From Paenibacillus sabuli (GTDB lineage Bacteria > Bacillota > Bacilli > Paenibacillales > Paenibacillaceae): a DNA stretch of 64,000 nucleotides. Under the pieces are notes generated by a model. That model was not told the DNA's origin. It saw only the letters and a list, made by a program, of their open reading frames with translations, and made no database searches. The translations under genes and the position numbers were made by a program. Positions within the stretch are counted from its first letter, which is position 1; the number at the start of each line of letters is the position of its first letter. The stretch is taken from assembly GCF_014705605.1 (NCBI RefSeq), contig NZ_JACXIZ010000002.1, positions 1 to 64,000 of the forward strand. The letters run 5' to 3'. This document shows positions 41,181 to 48,075 of this stretch, one piece after another.

Positions 41181-41846
41181 ATGAAATTTTTTATCGATTC
41201 CGCAAACCTGGATGCCATCAAAAAAGCCTACAAGATCGGCGTGCTGTCCGGCGTAACGACCAACCCTTCGCTGGTGGCGAAGGAAGGCGTCAAATTCGAG
41301 GACCGCATCGCGGAAATTCTGCAAACCGTACCCGAGGTCGAATCGGTGTCGGCGGAGGTTACGCCGGATGCGCTCACTGCGGCGGATATGATGGCCCAGG
41401 CCGACGAGCTGATCAAGATCAACGGCGGCGACAAAAACATCACGATCAAGCTGCCGATGACGCTGGAAGGGCTGGAAGCATGCCGCTACCTGACCAAGAA
41501 GGGCGTCAAAACGAACGTCACGCTGATCTTCACTGTCAACCAGGCGCTGCTCGCCGCACGCGCCGGCGCGACGTATGTCTCTCCGTTCCTGGGCCGGCTG
41601 GACGATATCTCCGAGGACGGCGTGCAGCTTGTCGCCAAGGTCGCCGAGCTGTTCCGCATCCACGGCCTGGAGTCGCAGATCATCGCCGCCTCGGTGCGCC
41701 ACCCCGACCATGTGACGCGCGTGGCGATGGCCGGCGCGCATATCGCGACCGTGCCGTTTGCCGTCATCGAGCAGATCTCGAAGCATCCGCTGACCGATCA
41801 AGGCATGGACAAGTTCGCGGCCGACTGGCAGAACGCCACGAAGTAA
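41181..41846 (+). CDS. tal: transaldolase, TalC/MipB short type
   Basis: 221 residues, the short class. [20 protein letters not shown] at the start, the Schiff-base Lys90 in NITIKLPMT, and the phosphate-site loop [12 protein letters not shown]. It exchanges the three-carbon dihydroxyacetone unit between sedoheptulose-7-phosphate and glyceraldehyde-3-phosphate; the fructose-6-phosphate aldolases are close relatives. TAGGAGG precedes the ATG at 41181. A short direct repeat (ATAGGCAAG twice) lies in the tkt-tal gap. It ends the pentose phosphate operon. Confidence 0.95.
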   Translation: MKFFIDSANLDAIKKAYKIGVLSGVTTNPSLVAKEGVKFEDRIAEILQTVPEVESVSAEVTPDALTAADMMAQADELIKINGGDKNITIKLPMTLEGLEACRYLTKKGVKTNVTLIFTVNQALLAARAGATYVSPFLGRLDDISEDGVQLVAKVAELFRIHGLESQIIAASVRHPDHVTRVAMAGAHIATVPFAVIEQISKHPLTDQGMDKFAADWQNATK

Positions 41847-41989
41847 GGCGCGCTAATGCTTGTCTCAGGTCTTTCCGCGCGCAGCTCCCAGCGCGCGGGG
41901 TCCGGCGGCATGACGCTGGTCGGATGCCCCTTCACGAAATAACCAAAGCCAGCTAATCCATCCCATCACGCGGGCAAACGGACTCTGCG

Positions 41990-42037
41990 AAGCTAACGGC
42001 GTTTTTTGGGCGCAATAGCCGCTGTGGCAACCGTTAG
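41990..42037. repeat. small palindromic interspersed element, copy 2
   Basis: CTAACGG at the left and CCGTTAG at the right are inverted. The core GGCGTTTTTTGGGCGCAATA and AATAGCCGCTGT matches the element at 15478-15535 (CGGCGCTTTTTTTGGC...AATAGCCGCTGT). Both copies lie just after genes and before a terminator. Confidence 0.55.
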
Positions 42038-42129
42038 GTTCGTTGGCGGTTGGTGAAGGGATCAGGACGGTTTCAATCGCATCTGGTTCTTCTGTAATGG
42101 ACGCTGAGTCAATTATAACCTCTAGAAGC

Positions 42130-42178
42130 AAAAGCCTCCTAAACCCGCTATGGACGCGGGGGCGGGAGGCTTTTTTTT
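42130..42178 (+). terminator. strong intrinsic terminator
   Basis: AAAGCCTCC (42131-42139) pairs with GGAGGCTTT (42165-42173), with an inner CCCGC/GCGGG stem, followed by a run of eight T. It lies 284 bp after tal and 190 bp before the TetR gene. Confidence 0.88.
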
Positions 42179-42327
42179 GGGGGCAAGCAGCCAAGTGCGC
42201 ACATATGGGTTCGGCCGATTTGGCCGATTCGGTGGAGTTCAGGCGACTGACAGTAGAGTGAAAAAGTAACGCTACTGCGTGAGCGGGCGGCTGACGAGAC
42301 GCCGAGCCCGAGAGCGAGTCGACTATT

Positions 42328-42360
42328 ATTCTTGACTAGACAGTCAAGAATGGATATACT
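42328..42360 (+). promoter_or_regulatory. TetR operator and promoter
   Basis: A perfect inverted repeat, ATTCTTGACT (42328-42337) and AGTCAAGAAT (42342-42351), four bases apart. Its left arm contains the -35 box TTGACT (42332-42337), and 17 bp later comes the -10 box TATACT (42355-42360). A bound repressor would cover the core promoter. This is the usual layout of an autoregulated TetR gene. Confidence 0.8.
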
Positions 42361-42367
42361 TGCAGAC

Positions 42368-42952
42368 ATGAGCAGACCAAGAGAATTCGATGCCGACCTT
42401 GCGTTGCGGCAGTGCATGGACGTGTTTTGGGCGAAGGGGTTCAAGGCAACGTCCTTCGAAGACCTGACCCGCCGCACCCAGGTCAAAAAGCAAAGCCTGT
42501 ACGGCGCATTTGAGGATAAGCGAAGCTTGTACCTCCAGGCCCTGGCGCTCTACCGCAAGCAGTTCATCCGCATGTTGGAGCAAGCTGCGTCGCAGAAGGC
42601 GCCTGTCCGGAAGAAGCTGGATGACATTCGCTTGCTGAGTCTGGGCTCCGGGGAGGGGGGCGCGGCTTGCCGAGGCTGTCTGATGGTCAATGCGGTGCTG
42701 GAGTTCGGAGCCGAGGATCTCGCGGTGTCCGCCGAAATTGCGAGCATGTCCGCGGAAGTCGAGCGCATTCTCGAAGTGGTGCTTCGAGAAGGACAGGCGC
42801 AGCATATCATTACGACGCGCTGCGCGAGCCGGGAGCTGGCCGCGTATTTGAGCAATGTCCTGCGCAGTGCCAAGGTGATGGAGCGGTCGGGCGCCGGCCG
42901 GGCCAGCATCGACGCGGTGTTGCAGACGTCCTTTGCGCTGCTGGAGCCCTGA
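42368..42952 (+). CDS. TetR family transcriptional repressor
   Basis: 194 residues from ATG 42368. N-terminal helix-turn-helix (GFKATSFEDLTRRTQVKKQS, LYGAFEDKRSLY) and a C-terminal ligand domain with ACRGCLMVNAVLEFGAEDL, as in repressors of reductase genes of the AcuR/NemR type. ATG 42368 is expected to be at or within two bases of the transcription start predicted from the -10 at 42355-42360, and no ribosome binding site is visible, so the mRNA may be leaderless. It is followed by the flavin reductase gene on the same strand. Confidence 0.88.
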   Translation: MSRPREFDADLALRQCMDVFWAKGFKATSFEDLTRRTQVKKQSLYGAFEDKRSLYLQALALYRKQFIRMLEQAASQKAPVRKKLDDIRLLSLGSGEGGAACRGCLMVNAVLEFGAEDLAVSAEIASMSAEVERILEVVLREGQAQHIITTRCASRELAAYLSNVLRSAKVMERSGAGRASIDAVLQTSFALLEP

Positions 42953-43001
42953 ACAGCGCCCCAAACGAGCAAAAAATGGAAAGTAAGAGGGAGAGAGCAG
43001 A

Positions 43002-44048
43002 ATGAATCATTCGTCCAATGCCAATCCGTTGTTTCGGTCTTTTCAGCTCGGAGGCATGACGCTCGCCAGTCGCATCGTCATGGCGCCGATGACCCGGCAG
43101 TTCTCGCCAGAGGGAGTGCCGGGCGAGAATGTCGCCCGCTATTATCGGGCCCGGGCCGAGAATGCCGTCGGCTTGATTGTCACAGAAGGCACGATCGTGG
43201 AGCATGCCGACGCCTCCAATCAAGCGAACGTGCCGCATTTCTACGGCGCAGCGGCGCTGCAAGGCTGGGCGCATGTCGTCCGCGAGGTGCATGAGGCAGG
43301 CGGGCGCATCATGCCGCAGATCTGGCACATGGGCGCGCGCGGCGACGTGAACGGCTATTCCGAAGCGGAGATTGCCGAGATCGTCCAGGCGTTCGCGGAC
43401 GCTGCCGCGGCGGCCCGTCGGCTGGGATTCGACGGCATCGAGCTGCACGGCGCGCACGGCTACTTGATCGATCAGTTCCTGTGGGAGCGGACCAATTCGC
43501 GCACCGACCGCTACGGCGGCGACCGTGCGGCGCGTACCCGCTTCGCCGTCGAGGTCGTCGAGGCATGTCGCGCCGCCGTCGGGCCTGACTTCCCGATCAT
43601 GCTGCGTCTGTCGCAGTGGAAGGGCGTCGATTTCGAGGCGCGGTTGGCCGAGACGCCGGAGCAGTGGGCGGAAATTGTGAACCCGCTGGTTGAAGCGGGA
43701 GTGGATGTGTTTCACTGCTCGACGCGGCGCTACTGGCAGCCTGAATTTGCCGATGCCGATGCCGAGCTCAATCTGGCCGGCTGGACCAAGAAGCTGACCG
43801 GCAAGCCGGTCGTCACGGTTGGCTCGGTCGGTCTCGACGGCGACGTCTCGCGCTTCTTCCGCGAAGGCCAGGGCGCGGCCAATACCGGAGTCGACGAGAT
43901 CGTGAAGCGGCTGGAGCGGGAAGAGTTCGACCTGGTGGCCGTCGGCCGGGCGCTGCTGGCGGACCCGGCTTGGGCGCGCAAGCTGCGCGACGGCCGGACG
44001 ACCGAGTGGGAGCCGTTTGCCCGCGAGGCCTTGCAGACGCTGCGCTGA
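43002..44048 (+). CDS. old yellow enzyme family NADH:flavin oxidoreductase
   Basis: 348 residues, FMN-dependent TIM barrel. RIVMAPMTRQFSPEGVP at the N-terminus, the ligand-binding HGAHGYLIDQFLWERTNSR (His and neighbours), and the phosphate-binding end VAVGRALLADPAWARKLRDG. It reduces activated alkenes such as N-ethylmaleimide-like electrophiles, using NAD(P)H. It lies 49 bp after the TetR gene with AGAGGGAGAG upstream of ATG. This pairing suggests an electrophile-response unit like nemR-nemA, with the repressor sensing reactive compounds. Confidence 0.92.
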   Translation: MNHSSNANPLFRSFQLGGMTLASRIVMAPMTRQFSPEGVPGENVARYYRARAENAVGLIVTEGTIVEHADASNQANVPHFYGAAALQGWAHVVREVHEAGGRIMPQIWHMGARGDVNGYSEAEIAEIVQAFADAAAAARRLGFDGIELHGAHGYLIDQFLWERTNSRTDRYGGDRAARTRFAVEVVEACRAAVGPDFPIMLRLSQWKGVDFEARLAETPEQWAEIVNPLVEAGVDVFHCSTRRYWQPEFADADAELNLAGWTKKLTGKPVVTVGSVGLDGDVSRFFREGQGAANTGVDEIVKRLEREEFDLVAVGRALLADPAWARKLRDGRTTEWEPFAREALQTLR

Positions 44049-44176
44049 CATCGACTGGTTGTCATTCTTAAAGGCGCCGATCTGCGGTAGAATGAGAGGA
44101 AGTAATCGCCTGGCGCTTGCGCCTCAGGCAGAGGAGTGGTGTGCATGCAGAGGACAGCCATTCGGAAAGGCCGCCT

Positions 44177-44923
44177 ATGAAGGCGACCCTATATGCAGCG
44201 GCGCTGCTCGCACTCGTCTTGGCCGGGTGGTGGCTGGCCCGTCACGACGGGACGCGCAATGCGCTCGACCGGCTGCTGCTCCCGCAGGCATTGGAGAGCT
44301 ACCCTGCCTTGACCGAGGCGCCGCTCGTCGGCGCGCGCCACGAATTGGCGAAGCTCGTACCGGGCGCGGTGGATACCATCGTCTGGGATCGCCAGGAGCG
44401 GCGCGTGCTCGTATATCGGCAGGCTGCACGCGGCTTCGATCGGCCGGCGATGCTATGGGCCGTCGCCGCCGACGGCCGCACGGTGCGGCAGCTGGACGTC
44501 GGCGAGGCCGGCCTGCCGGAGCTGGACAGCGCTCGCCCGAGCGGCGAGACGAGCCGCTTTGAGGAGCTGACGGGGCTGATCGCCCCTTTCCAGGACTGGG
44601 AGGACGCTGCGGCGCCGCTGACGCTGCAGGGCTTCGTGCGGGAGGCTCGGCAATCAAAGGCATTCTACGATATCAACAACACGACTCGCGGAGGCTGGAA
44701 CGGCACGGGATATTTTCAGTTGGTATACGATGAGGAGACAATTGAGTTCAAGGCGTATACCTTCAAGTCTGCCGGCGGCTATGATCCGGATCTGCAGCTC
44801 TACGAGCTGCCCGGTCAAGCGGCCCAAGCGGTGTATCTCCTGGAGGTGCGCAAGCCGTCCAAGTCCAATCGTCCGATTGCCGAGACCGGGGTGTACGTGC
44901 TGCGCAGCAAGATGGTCGACTGA
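44177..44923 (+). CDS. hypothetical membrane-anchored protein
   Basis: 248 residues from ATG 44177. A single N-terminal hydrophobic helix (TLYAAALLALVLAGWWLA) suggests a membrane anchor with the rest outside. No known domain was recognised. The C-terminal part (GGWNGTGYFQLVYDEETIEF) is predicted beta-rich. It stands alone between the flavin reductase and the PP2C-like gene. Function unknown. Confidence 0.65.
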   Translation: MKATLYAAALLALVLAGWWLARHDGTRNALDRLLLPQALESYPALTEAPLVGARHELAKLVPGAVDTIVWDRQERRVLVYRQAARGFDRPAMLWAVAADGRTVRQLDVGEAGLPELDSARPSGETSRFEELTGLIAPFQDWEDAAAPLTLQGFVREARQSKAFYDINNTTRGGWNGTGYFQLVYDEETIEFKAYTFKSAGGYDPDLQLYELPGQAAQAVYLLEVRKPSKSNRPIAETGVYVLRSKMVD

Positions 44924-45018
44924 ACGAACGGGTTGCCGCGGCGATTGACTAGGCGTTGGAATGCGGGCGTTCGTCTTTTTTGTTGCCTGTCGCGAACGTT
45001 TGGGAGGTGAAGGAAATC

Positions 45019-45846
45019 ATGCAAACTTATTCCTGGGTCGGCAGCCGTGGCTCCTATTTGGATGAAGTGCATGTGACGGCAGTCGGCGAGATGCTGCATG
45101 TCGGCCGCTTCGGCGGCAGCACCGCCGGCGGTGCGCACAAAAACGAGGACGGCCTGTTCGCGCTTGGAGACGAGGCGGGCGAATGGGTCCTCGCGGTGCT
45201 GGTGGACGCGCATCATACGGCGGCGAGCGCCGAGCTACTGGTGGGGCTGTTCGACCGCTATGCGCCGCAGTTGGCGGACACTTGCGGAAGGGCGGATGCC
45301 TTCGCGGCGCTCGAGCCTGCCATTGTTGAGCTGCTGATGGGAAGCGAATTCCGATCGGCATGCCGGGGCACGACTGGCGAGACGTCCTGCCTGATCTGCT
45401 TCGTCAAGGGGGCCTATCTGTGGTGGCTGTCCGTCGGCGATTGTATGGCCTATTTACTGCATCCTGAGCTGGCGGGGCTGGGTCAATACGCGTTGAATCA
45501 GCGGCAGTTCTACGAATGGATCGGAGCGCGCAGCGCCCTCGATCTGCCGGTTCCTTGCTACACGTCGGGGCGACGTCAGTTGCGATTCGGCGCCAATGCC
45601 ATTGTGCTGACGACTGACGGCATCCTGGACACGGCGGATCGTCGGTACCGGGACCCCGCCCATCTCTACGAGGCCTTCTTTCCCCGCCGGAAGGTTGGGG
45701 GAAATGCTATCCGTGACAGTGGGATGGATCGCTCGATCCGGACCGTACTCGAGGACGCGCGCCGGGATCGCGTCCGCGACAGTGCCACGATGCTCGGGTT
45801 CTATTGGACCTGCGAATCGCCTGGACTGATGCCTTCGGATGTCTGA
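45019..45846 (+). CDS. PP2C-like (PPM family) protein phosphatase
   Basis: 275 residues from ATG 45019, behind GGGAGGTGAAGG. Motifs in PPM order: GAHKNEDGLFAL (Asp44 of the KNED motif), VLAVLVDAHHT where the family usually has VxDGMGG, WWLSVGDCMAYLL (GDS-like), and IVLTTDGILD. The metal-binding Asp residues are mostly kept, but the glycine motif is changed to Asp-Ala-His-His, so activity may differ. It may dephosphorylate Ser/Thr targets. Two small genes follow after 51 bp on the same strand. Confidence 0.72.
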   Translation: MQTYSWVGSRGSYLDEVHVTAVGEMLHVGRFGGSTAGGAHKNEDGLFALGDEAGEWVLAVLVDAHHTAASAELLVGLFDRYAPQLADTCGRADAFAALEPAIVELLMGSEFRSACRGTTGETSCLICFVKGAYLWWLSVGDCMAYLLHPELAGLGQYALNQRQFYEWIGARSALDLPVPCYTSGRRQLRFGANAIVLTTDGILDTADRRYRDPAHLYEAFFPRRKVGGNAIRDSGMDRSIRTVLEDARRDRVRDSATMLGFYWTCESPGLMPSDV

Positions 45847-45897
45847 CGACAGGGCGATCCTGGCGACACATAGCGAATACGAGAGGAGGCATAACCG

Positions 45898-46074
45898 ATG
45901 AGCGTCATTGTGCTGCACAAGTCGACGAATCAACGCTACATCCTGCTGGGGACCGGCTTCGGCGCCTATAAGGCGCAGCGGCCAAGCTTTTTGGGCGGCA
46001 ATCTGTTCCCGCACGAGGAGGCCGACGAGATTCCGGTGGCCGCCGTCTGCGACACCAGGGGCGCATCAGTTTGA
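45898..46074 (+). CDS. small conserved-looking protein, 58 residues
   Basis: ATG 45898 with GAGAGGAGG upstream, stop at 46072-46074. The sequence (MSVIVLHKSTNQRYILLGTG, then FGAYKAQRPSFLGGNLFP) has normal composition and a good ribosome binding site, so it is probably real. No domain is recognised. Its last 4 bp overlap the next small gene, a sign of coupled translation. The pair may work with the PP2C-like gene just upstream; that is position only. Confidence 0.65.
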   Translation: MSVIVLHKSTNQRYILLGTGFGAYKAQRPSFLGGNLFPHEEADEIPVAAVCDTRGASV

Positions 46075-46271
46075 TCTGTACCGATGAGCTGACGGTGATC
46101 GAGGTGGACGGCCAGCCGCTGGCTGCCCTCGCAGACCGCCTGCGCGTCCCCGAGCCGGCGGCGTCTATACCTCCAGATGCGCCGGAGCATTGCCCGGCCT
46201 GCCAAGCCGGCGTGACGGCGGCGACGGAGGTGTGCCCCGACTGCGGACTCACCTTGACCGACCTGCAATAA
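46071..46271 (+). CDS. small zinc-ribbon protein, 66 residues
   Basis: Starts at TTG 46071 inside the end of the preceding small gene. Two Cys pairs, CPAC and CPDC, lie 15 residues apart near the C-terminus (residues 41-59) and form a zinc ribbon. The N-terminal half (MICTDELTVIEVDGQPLAAL) is not recognised. A strong terminator follows 70 bp later, so the three genes 45019-46271 form a likely operon. Confidence 0.65.
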   Translation: MICTDELTVIEVDGQPLAALADRLRVPEPAASIPPDAPEHCPACQAGVTAATEVCPDCGLTLTDLQ

Positions 46272-46342
46272 GGCGTCGCTGTGCTCCCCGAATGAACCAT
46301 TCATGTTCCGCATGGGAGCGACTGCAGCCAGGCCCGCTACGA

Positions 46343-46372
46343 CTCGCACATCGCGATGTCGAGCGTTTTTTT
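46343..46372 (+). terminator. intrinsic terminator after the zinc-ribbon gene
   Basis: CTCG and ACAT pair with ATGT and CGAG (46343-46363), followed by CG and seven T. It closes the operon starting with the PP2C-like gene and faces the convergent phosphotransferase gene. Confidence 0.75.
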
Positions 46373-46417
46373 AAAATGGCTATGTTAAATTCTAATAATG
46401 TTGATTACTCTGTTAAA

Positions 46418-47332
46418 CTAATCCGACAATGCCCGCATGATGTTGGATTTCGCCTCTGCCGCAATCGCATCATTCCCGTCATCCACCGCTTGCATGAAGA
46501 GCAATACGGGGATGTATACCGCGATTAGCCGCGCCAGCAGCTTCGTTTCCTCGCCTGCCCCTCCGTAGGTTTCGAAAAACACATCACGAGCGTAAGGAGG
46601 TAAAAAGCTGTAAGCAACGCTCAAATCGCAAGCTAGATGGCCTACGCTCAGATCGCCCCAATCAATGATGCCGGAAACGATCCCGTTCTCATTCACAAGC
46701 ATGTTTTTGAAATGAAGATCGCCATGTAGGAGTGCATTCACCGCCTCGACACGATCCTTTTGCAGCCTGCTAATATACGCTTCGATCACACCGGCCTCCT
46801 CCGGCGACAAGTGTGCAACCACCTTCGGTAGAAAGCCCTCCAATTTCACTTTGCGCGATGCGATGTCCGTCAAGTTTCGATGATCGTGCTGAATCCCGAA
46901 CTTCAGCGCCGCTTGCACCGGAAACTCATGCAATCTCCGCAAAAATTTCGCCAGCGTCTCTGCCGATAAAGCCCGGCGTTCTTCCGTCAAACCGATTGGG
47001 AAATCTCCTGGCACGTAGGCATAGCCCAGGAATGGTGCCGGGTATTCGTCACTTGCTTCCCCATAAAACAACGGTTTCGGATAGGGGATGGTCATATATG
47101 GCTCCAGCTTCGGCAGCAGCTTCCCTTCCATACGAATCGAGCCAATTGCAATCGTTCTTCTTGGAAACCGGAACACGTACTCGTCACCGATGAGAAAAAC
47201 CGTATTGTCCCAGCCCCAGCCCAATCGCTTCACTTGGTTCGATGACAGCCGAGGGAATTGTCTGCGGATCAGTCTCTGCGCCTGCTCTTCGTTAACCTCC
47301 CACTCCGCGTCCCATACATTCGTTCCTCTCAT
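46418..47332 (-). CDS. aminoglycoside phosphotransferase-like kinase
   Basis: 304 residues from ATG 47332, with GAGGAGG nine bases upstream; a longer frame starting at 47380 has no binding site. It is a protein-kinase-like small-molecule kinase: catalytic loop LLHGDLHFKNMLV (Asp and Asn), metal motif IIDWGDLSVG, and a nucleotide-binding N-lobe (WDNTVFLIGDEYVFRFPRR). Members phosphorylate aminoglycosides, macrolides, choline or sugars. The sequence does not say which. It stands alone between relics. Confidence 0.85.
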   Translation of the reverse strand: MRGTNVWDAEWEVNEEQAQRLIRRQFPRLSSNQVKRLGWGWDNTVFLIGDEYVFRFPRRTIAIGSIRMEGKLLPKLEPYMTIPYPKPLFYGEASDEYPAPFLGYAYVPGDFPIGLTEERRALSAETLAKFLRRLHEFPVQAALKFGIQHDHRNLTDIASRKVKLEGFLPKVVAHLSPEEAGVIEAYISRLQKDRVEAVNALLHGDLHFKNMLVNENGIVSGIIDWGDLSVGHLACDLSVAYSFLPPYARDVFFETYGGAGEETKLLARLIAVYIPVLLFMQAVDDGNDAIAAEAKSNIMRALSD

Positions 47333-47539
47333 GAAGTATCTGCCTCCTCGTTCCTTCGTATAGAGCCGGAAAAGCTTCAAAATGAGCGTCTAAGCGACTC
47401 TGTTGACCGTTGCGGCCATCGTCAGGTGTAGCTGCGCGAAGGCGTGCAACTGCAGTCATCCTCGCCGATTCCTCTGATTGATTGGAAGGGGGTGCGATTA
47501 AATACATCGTAGGAGCGCCGTTGTCCGAAATGTCTGCCT

Positions 47540-47985
47540 GCATGCCAGAGACGAGCTGGAGGCGTTCGCCGAGCATCTGGGCGCGCCGATTGTCGTCACG
47601 CTCCCGGCCAAGGGCGTCATCGCCGACGAGCACCCGCTCTGCCTGGGCAACCTCGGCATAATCGACACCAAGCCGGCCTACGAAGCGATGGAGCGGTGCG
47701 ACACGCTCCTGCTGCTGGGCACGTCCTATCCGTATACGGACTTTTTGCCGGAGCGGGCCAAGTCGATCCAGATCGACAGCAACCCGGAGAATCTCGGCCG
47801 GCGCTACCGTGACGGTATGGACGGCGCGTTATTTCCGGATGACCGGGCAAAAGCTGGTGCTCTCGAGCTGGCTGGCGACGCTGGGCTGCGGGCTGCCCGG
47901 CGCGATGGCGGCCAAGCTGGCCTGCCCCGGCCGGCAGGCGGTGGCGATGTGCGGCGACGGCGGCTTCAACGTCTTAGCGCTATTT
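47540..47985 (+). pseudogene. ThDP-dependent pyruvate oxidase-like pseudogene
   Basis: The frame at 47545-47830 gives the central domain of a pyruvate oxidase-type enzyme (APIVVTLPAKGVIADEHPL, LGNLGIIDTKPAYEAM, SIQIDSNPENLGRRYRD). A frame change near 47810 and a deletion then join it to part of the ThDP-binding domain (SSWLATLGCGLPGAMAAKLA, AMCGDGGFN). The N-terminal third and the C-terminus are gone. No start codon or ribosome binding site remains. It is a dead remnant upstream of the glycosidase gene. Confidence 0.8.
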
Positions 47986-48075
47986 TGCGTTACGGGCAGC
48001 GGCCAAGCAGGAATTCAATTGCGACGCGCAGAACCTAGGAAATGAACGCTGATTCCAAAGGAGGTAGGATAAGGA

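Larger units (their letters stand above)
41847..42327. other. non-coding region after the pentose phosphate operon
   Basis: About 480 bp with no recognisable gene. It contains a small palindromic repeat (41990-42037) and a strong terminator (42130-42178). The remaining sequence shows no promoter or coding signal that can be defended. Confidence 0.6.

Noticed and set aside
42332-42367. Earlier start for the TetR gene (TTG 42332 or ATG 42350)
   Set aside because: These lie inside the operator and promoter, ahead of the predicted transcription start.
44041-44100. Promoter TTGTCA/TAGAAT before the membrane protein gene
   Set aside because: The spacer would be 23 bp, too long for a vegetative promoter.
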